Source: Azospirillum sp. B4 (GTDB lineage Bacteria; Pseudomonadota; Alphaproteobacteria; Azospirillales; Azospirillaceae). Taken from it: a stretch of DNA of 53,861 nucleotides. Position numbers and translations under genes: made by a program. This document shows positions 49,895-53,861 of this stretch, piece after piece. The stretch lies in assembly GCF_000333275.1 (NCBI RefSeq), contig NZ_BACU01000528.1, positions 1-53,861 on the forward strand, read 5' to 3'. How positions within the stretch are numbered: position 1 is the stretch's first letter; every line of letters begins with the position of its first letter. The notes under the pieces are model-generated. The model was given only the letters and a program-made list of their open reading frames with translations. It had not been told where the DNA came from and did not search any database.

Positions 49895-50589
49895 GGACGA
49901 AAGGCCATCGGGCGGCGGGGTGGATCACCGATCTGGGGCGGTATGGTTTGGCCAAGGGGGCTGGTGGCCGCAGGGACGGGCGCGGCCAGCGGGATGTGCG
50001 GACCGGCGGTCTGGGGAAGCACGCCCGTGCGCCGGGGATCGTCCACCACCTTCCGGTCTTGCCGCAGGCGGCGGAAGCCGGCGCGCAGGTACAGGGGCAA
50101 CGCCGCGGGGTGGTCGAAGCTACAGGTGTTGATGGTCAGACGGCGGACGCGGGGGCGCTCCCACGCGCGGTGAACCGTCCAGTCCAGCAGCCAAGCCCCC
50201 AGGCCCCGGCCGATGGCCCAGGTCATCAGGCCAAGATAGTTGATGGCCACCGTGCCGTCGGCCGGCAACAGGCGCCAATCCAGTTCCACAAAGCCGGCGG
50301 GCATGCCGTCGACATGGATCACATGCACCTCCACCTCCGGGTCGGCCAGTATCCGGGCCAGTTCAGTCTGGTCCATGCGCCGCCGGATTTCCCACAGCCA
50401 TGGCTCGCCGATCGTGTCGTAGAGAAAGCGATAATAGGCGAGGGTGCAGCGCCGGGCCAAGACCGGACCGGCAACCCCGTCAGGAACAGGCCGTTCCGGC
50501 GTTTCCGGCCGCCTGGCCATTTCCATGTAGGTGACCAGGACCGGCAGCTTGCCGGGTGGCACCTCGCCCATCGCGCCAACGGTCGTCAT
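49891..50589 (-). CDS. GNAT family acetyltransferase (tandem copy 2)
   Basis: A 232-residue protein. The GNAT core includes YRFLYDTIGEPWLWEIRRRM, then DGMPAGFVELDWR, the acetyl-CoA loop region GLMTWAIGRGLGAWLLDWTV, and LTINTCSFDHPAALPLYLRA, then GFRR. It is closely similar to the next upstream GNAT protein over nearly its whole length but has a ~30-residue Pro-rich C-terminal extension. GGGGGCAGGG precedes the ATG. It overlaps the FUSC gene start by four bases. The acceptor is unknown; linkage to a permease suggests a small amine or aromatic compound. Confidence 0.82.
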   Translation of the reverse strand: MTTVGAMGEVPPGKLPVLVTYMEMARRPETPERPVPDGVAGPVLARRCTLAYYRFLYDTIGEPWLWEIRRRMDQTELARILADPEVEVHVIHVDGMPAGFVELDWRLLPADGTVAINYLGLMTWAIGRGLGAWLLDWTVHRAWERPRVRRLTINTCSFDHPAALPLYLRAGFRRLRQDRKVVDDPRRTGVLPQTAGPHIPLAAPVPAATSPLGQTIPPQIGDPPRRPMAFRP

Positions 50590-50726
50590 CGCCCTGCCCC
50601 CTGCCTGATGGCGGGGCGGCTCCTGTGCAGGACTGTGCGCAGAATTGCACCAACCCGCCCCTTAGGGGTGACACGCCGGTGTTTCCCGAAACCGTGCGGC
50701 CCGGGGGTGCGGCATATGGTGCCGGC

Positions 50727-51350
50727 CTATGGCCGGCGGGCCAAGGGGATGTGCGGTGCGGCCGTCAGGGGCAGCAGGCCGGTCAGGCGCGGGTCGTCCA
50801 CCAGCTTGTCCTCGGTGTGTAGGGGGCGGAAGCCCATGCGCTGGTAAAGGCCCAGCGCCGACGAGTGGTCGAAGGTGCAGGTGTTGACCGTCAGGCGCCG
50901 GGCGCCCGGCTTGGCCCAGGCCAACCGCACGCCCCAGTCCAGCAGCCAGGGGCCGATGCCCCGGCCGATGGCCCAGGGCATCAGGCCGAAATACGCCACG
51001 TCCATGGTCCCGTCCATGGCCAGCTTCTCCGCGTCCAGCTCGATATAGCCGGCGGGGACGCCGCCCAGGGCGACGACGTGAACCTCCACCGCCGGATCGG
51101 CGAGAATCTCGGCCAGGCGCTCCGGCGCCATGCGGCGGCGGTATTCCCACAGCCAGGGATCGCCCACCGTGTCGTAGAGGAAGCGGTAATAGGCGGGCGG
51201 GCAGGGCCACGCGCGCACCGGTCCGTCCACGCCCTCCGGCCGCGCGCGCGCCGGTCCCGCCGGCGGCTCCGCCATCTCCAGGTAGGTGATGGTCACGGGC
51301 AGCTTGCCGGCCGGCAGGTCGTCCGGCAGCGTCCAGGTCTCAGGCTTCAT
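50727..51350 (-). CDS. GNAT family acetyltransferase (tandem copy 1)
   Basis: A 207-residue paralogue of the gene downstream: LPVTITYLEMA, YYRFLYDTVGDPWLWEYRRR, GGVPAGYIELD, LMPWAIGRGIGPWLLDWGVR, NTCTFDHSSALGLYQRMGFR and a shared C-terminus (APHIPLA). The two arose by tandem duplication. ATG 51350 starts the homologous region; the frame extends upstream into the sulfurtransferase gene but that part is unrelated. It follows sseA by 22 bp, so it probably belongs to the cysK-sseA transcript. A 137-bp gap separates it from copy 2, which may have a separate promoter. Confidence 0.82.
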   Translation of the reverse strand: MKPETWTLPDDLPAGKLPVTITYLEMAEPPAGPARARPEGVDGPVRAWPCPPAYYRFLYDTVGDPWLWEYRRRMAPERLAEILADPAVEVHVVALGGVPAGYIELDAEKLAMDGTMDVAYFGLMPWAIGRGIGPWLLDWGVRLAWAKPGARRLTVNTCTFDHSSALGLYQRMGFRPLHTEDKLVDDPRLTGLLPLTAAPHIPLARRP

Positions 51351-51372
51351 CGGTCTCACGCTGGCACCAGCC

Positions 51373-52224
51373 TCACGCGGGGCCGGTGGCGACGGGCAGG
51401 TCCGCCCGCCCGCCCCACTCGGTCCATGATCCGTCATAGATGGCGACGTCGGGCTGGCCGATCTCATACAGCGCCAGGGCCAGGATGGCGGCGGTCAGGC
51501 CGCTGCCGCAGCTGGTGACCAGGGGGCGGTTCACGTCCACCCCGGCATCCTGGAAGCGGGCCGCCAGCTCCTCCACCGGCCGCAGCCGGCCGCCGGCGAT
51601 CAGATCGTTGAAGGGCACGTTGCGGCTGCCGGGAATGTGGCCGCCGCGCAGGCCGGCGCGCGGCTCCGGCGCCGTGGCCTCGAACCGGCCCTGGGAACGG
51701 GCGTCGATCACCTGTTCCACCTGGCGGTCGATGTTGGCCAGCAGGGCATCGGCGTCGCGCACCAGCGCGGGGTTCAGGCGGGCGGCGATGGGCTCGCCCG
51801 CGGCCTTCGGCAGGGCGGCGCCCGTTTCCACCGGCCGGCCCTCGGCCAGCCACTTCGGGAAACCGCCGTCCAGCACGAACACCTTGTCATGGCCGAAGAT
51901 GCGGAAGGTCCACCACACCCGCGCGGCGCTGAACAGGTCGTAGACGTCATAGACGACGACGGTGCTATCGCGGCCGATGCCCAGCGCCGTCACGGCCTGG
52001 GCGAAGACCTCGGCGGTGGGCAGCATATGGGGCAGGGGGATGGTCTTGTCGGCGATGCCGTCGATGTCGAAGAAGACGGCGCCGGGGATGTGCTGGGCCG
52101 AGAACTCCGCCTTCGCCTCACGGGGCACGGCCGGCATGTGATAGCTGGCGTCCACCACCCGGATGTCCGGGTCGTTCAGGTGCTGGGCCAGCCAGTCGGT
52201 GGTGACGAGCGCGCTTTCGGTCAT
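51373..52224 (-). CDS. sseA: 3-mercaptopyruvate sulfurtransferase (two rhodanese domains)
   Basis: A 283-residue protein with two rhodanese domains. The N-terminal inactive domain includes VVDASYHMP and HIPGAVFFDIDGIADK; the C-terminal domain has DARSQGRF, RGGHIPGSRNVPF and the active-site loop SCGSGLTAA with C239. A CGSG loop is typical of mercaptopyruvate rather than thiosulfate sulfurtransferases. It transfers sulfur from 3-mercaptopyruvate to thiols or cyanide in the cytoplasm. It lies 13 bp behind cysK on the same strand, so cysteine synthesis and sulfur transfer are co-expressed. Confidence 0.93.
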   Translation of the reverse strand: MTESALVTTDWLAQHLNDPDIRVVDASYHMPAVPREAKAEFSAQHIPGAVFFDIDGIADKTIPLPHMLPTAEVFAQAVTALGIGRDSTVVVYDVYDLFSAARVWWTFRIFGHDKVFVLDGGFPKWLAEGRPVETGAALPKAAGEPIAARLNPALVRDADALLANIDRQVEQVIDARSQGRFEATAPEPRAGLRGGHIPGSRNVPFNDLIAGGRLRPVEELAARFQDAGVDVNRPLVTSCGSGLTAAILALALYEIGQPDVAIYDGSWTEWGGRADLPVATGPA

Positions 52225-52237
52225 TTTTCGCGGCTCC

Positions 52238-53236
52238 TTACAGCCAGGCGGGGACGGGCAGGTTCCGTTCCCGCAGGAATTCCGGGTTGAACAGCTTGGA
52301 CTGGTAGCGGGTGCCGAAGTCGCAGAGGATCGTCACCACGGTGTGGCCAGGTCCCAGGTCGCGCGCCACGCGGATGGCGGCGGCGACGTTGATGCCGCTG
52401 GATCCGCCGACCACCAGGCCCTGGGTCTTCACCAGGTCGAAGATGATGGGCAGTGCCTCCTCATCCGGGATCTGCACGGCGTCGTCGATGGGCGCGTCCA
52501 CCAGGTTGGCGGTGACGCGGCCTTGGCCGATGCCCTCGGTGATGGAGGTGCCGGAGGAGGCCAGCTCCCCCGTCTTCTTCCAGCTGTAGAGGGCGCTGCC
52601 CAGCGGATCGGCCATGACGATGCGGACGCCGGGGTTGCGGTCCTTCAAGGCCAGCGCCACGCCGGCCAGCGTGCCGCCGGTGCCGACGGCGCAGGTGAAG
52701 GCGTCGACCTTGCCGTCCGTCTGTTCCCAGATCTCCACACCCGTGGTGGCGCGGTGGCCCTCACGGTTGGCCAGGTTGTCGAACTGGTTGGCCCAGACGG
52801 CGCCATTGGGCTCCGTCGCCGCCAGCTCTTCCGCGATGCGGCGGCTGACGTGGACGTAGTTGCCCGGGTCCTTATAGGGCACGGCCGGCACCAGGCGCAG
52901 GTCGGCGCCGATCAGGCGCAGCATGTCCTTCTTTTCCTGGCTCTGCGTCTCGGGCATGACGATCACGGTCTTGAAGCCCCAGGCGTTGCCCACCAGGGCC
53001 AGGCCGATGCCGGTGTTGCCCGCCGTGCCCTCGACGATGGTGCCGCCTGGCTTCAGCACGCCGCGCGCCACCGCGTCGCGCACGATGGCCAGGGCCGCGC
53101 GGTCCTTCACCGATCCGCCGGGGTTGAGGAATTCCGCCTTGGCCAGGATCTCACAGCCTGTGGCCTTGGACGCGGCCTCCAGCCGGATCAGGGGGGTCTG
53201 GCCGATCGCGCCAATGAAACCGTCACGTATGTCCAA
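52238..53236 (-). CDS. cysK: Cysteine synthase A (O-acetylserine sulfhydrylase)
   Basis: A 332-residue PLP enzyme of fold type II. The start reads DIRDGFIGAIGQTPLIRLE; K44 in NPGGSVKDRAAL binds PLP; EGTAGNTGIGLALVG and VGTGGTLAGVALAL bind the substrate carboxylate and phosphate; GGSSGINVAAAI closes the site. It makes cysteine from O-acetylserine and sulfide. The family-like text begins at TTG 53236 with GGAAG upstream; no in-frame ATG fits, so TTG is the likely start. It leads the cysK-sseA-GNAT unit. A ~270-bp gap separates it from the divergent GH43 gene. Confidence 0.93.
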   Translation of the reverse strand: MDIRDGFIGAIGQTPLIRLEAASKATGCEILAKAEFLNPGGSVKDRAALAIVRDAVARGVLKPGGTIVEGTAGNTGIGLALVGNAWGFKTVIVMPETQSQEKKDMLRLIGADLRLVPAVPYKDPGNYVHVSRRIAEELAATEPNGAVWANQFDNLANREGHRATTGVEIWEQTDGKVDAFTCAVGTGGTLAGVALALKDRNPGVRIVMADPLGSALYSWKKTGELASSGTSITEGIGQGRVTANLVDAPIDDAVQIPDEEALPIIFDLVKTQGLVVGGSSGINVAAAIRVARDLGPGHTVVTILCDFGTRYQSKLFNPEFLRERNLPVPAWL

Positions 53237-53452
53237 GGCCGTCTTCCATCTTGAGACAGGGGATGGGCGCCGCCGGGGCGGTCCCGAAGGGAAGAGCAAA
53301 GACTAGTGAGCCCGCGCGCGCCCTTCAAGCGCGGCCCCCGCATATTGGCGTTGAACAGCGCGGGAATCACACGACCGACGCTGGTAAACCAGTGGCCGGG
53401 ATCAGCTGGCCTTCCCTGCGCCAACCACGCGGACCTCCTTGTGTTCCCTCAA

Positions 53453-53466
53453 TGTTAGCGGTAACT
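53453..53466. promoter_or_regulatory. LacI-type operator-like site upstream of the GH43 gene
   Basis: TGTTAGCGGTAACT resembles LacI/GalR-family operators of xylan and sugar regulons (TGTTAGCGCTAACA type), matching at 12 of 14 bases, with GTTA/TAAC arms around a central CG. It lies 42 bases before the GH43 start. The regulator gene is not in the window. Confidence 0.5.
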
Positions 53467-53508
53467 TTCGCGGCGCTGCCAAGCATAAGAAAACATCGGG
53501 AGGTTCCG

Positions 53509-53861
53509 TTGCGTCGTTCCTTGCAGATCACCTTGCCCTTCGTCGGCGCGGTCATGGCCGCCACGTGCGCCCTGGCGCAGGAAAAGCCGCCGGCGACGGC
53601 GGTCCAGAATCCGGTTGCCCTGAACGGCAAGCATTTCCTGTCCCAGCCGCTGGTGACGGAGATCTACACGGCCGACCCCTCGGCGCATGTGTTCGACGGC
53701 AAGATCTACGTCTATCCCAGCCACGACATCGACGCCGGCATCCCTGACGACGACCTGGGCAGCCAGTATGCCATGCGCGACTATCGCGTGCTGTCCATGG
53801 ACAAGGTCGGCGGGCCGGTCACCATCGGCGGCGTGGCCCTGTCGGTGGAGCAGGTGCCCTG
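53509..53861 (+). CDS. Glycoside hydrolase family 43 protein, N-terminal part (cut by window edge)
   Basis: Only the first ~117 residues are present. TTG 53509 follows GGGAGG by five bases and begins a signal peptide (RRSLQITLPFVGAVMAATCA, LAQ). The mature text NPLVTEIYTADPSAHVF-like (QPLVTEIYTADPSAHVFDGK) and IYVYPSHDIDAG is the first blade of the GH43 five-bladed propeller, with the catalytic-base aspartate in ADPSAH. Such enzymes act as exported beta-xylosidases or arabinofuranosidases on plant hemicellulose. Expression may be sugar-controlled through the LacI-type site upstream. Confidence 0.85.
   Translation, partial: MRRSLQITLPFVGAVMAATCALAQEKPPATAVQNPVALNGKHFLSQPLVTEIYTADPSAHVFDGKIYVYPSHDIDAGIPDDDLGSQYAMRDYRVLSMDKVGGPVTIGGVALSVEQVP

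Overview
This 53.9-kb window is GC-rich, densely coded chromosomal DNA from a Gram-negative alphaproteobacterium. Pointers to that group are an NDUFS4-like complex I accessory subunit, an FTR1 permease fused to a cytochrome c domain, a DUF455 protein, three TonB-dependent receptors, an AtuA-type enzyme, and a flagellin behind a sigma-54 promoter. An Azospirillaceae-like (Rhodospirillales) host fits best, but that placement is inference. No rRNA, CRISPR array, prophage or plasmid backbone is visible. The only mobile element is the 3' end of an IS110-family transposase gene at the left edge.

Layout. 1-6.3 kb: IS110 fragment, two glycosyltransferases (GT2-like and GT-C-like), a GNAT acetyltransferase and a Tat-exported DUF885 hydrolase. 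6.3-12 kb: DUF455 protein divergent from a TonB-dependent receptor, a small membrane protein, a flavin reductase-like protein and an EamA exporter. 12-17.3 kb: a TetR regulator divergent from a receptor-metallophosphoesterase-GPH symporter operon, with an AcrR-type palindrome between them. 17.3-24.1 kb: methyltransferase, chromate transporter ChrA, a secreted SnoaL-like protein, a second DUF885 hydrolase, and the FTR1-cytochrome c iron permease behind a candidate Fur box. 24.1-25.9 kb: a structured intergenic element, tRNA-Arg(TCT), the NDUFS4-like gene, tRNA-Pro(TGG) and an aspartyl/asparaginyl hydroxylase-like protein. 25.9-32.1 kb: sigma-54 promoter, a 72-codon leader ORF overlapping the flagellin start, a large flagellin, an unknown conserved-looking protein and a type V autotransporter. 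32.1-37 kb: a hybrid histidine kinase, then metC-hisI with a 4-bp overlap. 37-47.2 kb: a likely catabolic island with a tannase-family esterase, CitMHS transporter, AtuA and its small partner, LysR regulator, a large TonB-dependent receptor and an exported M20 peptidase. 47.5-48.7 kb: two small secreted proteins that appear to be paralogues. 48.7-53.2 kb: cysK-sseA-GNAT-(gap)-GNAT-FUSC on the minus strand. 53.5 kb to the end: start of a GH43 glycosidase with a LacI-type operator-like site upstream.

How it works together. The window reads as a nutrient-scavenging segment: outer-membrane receptors, inner-membrane carriers and periplasmic or cytoplasmic hydrolases sit in compact, divergently regulated modules, each with its own regulator or operator-like site. 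The two most self-contained modules are the TetR/receptor/phosphoesterase/symporter operon and the LysR/CitMHS/AtuA/tannase/receptor island. The second has candidate T-N11-A boxes in both of its divergent promoters. Least explained are the leader ORF coupled to flagellin, the pair of small two-cysteine exported proteins, and the palindromic element beside the tRNA genes. All family assignments come from reading translated sequence by eye, without database searches.
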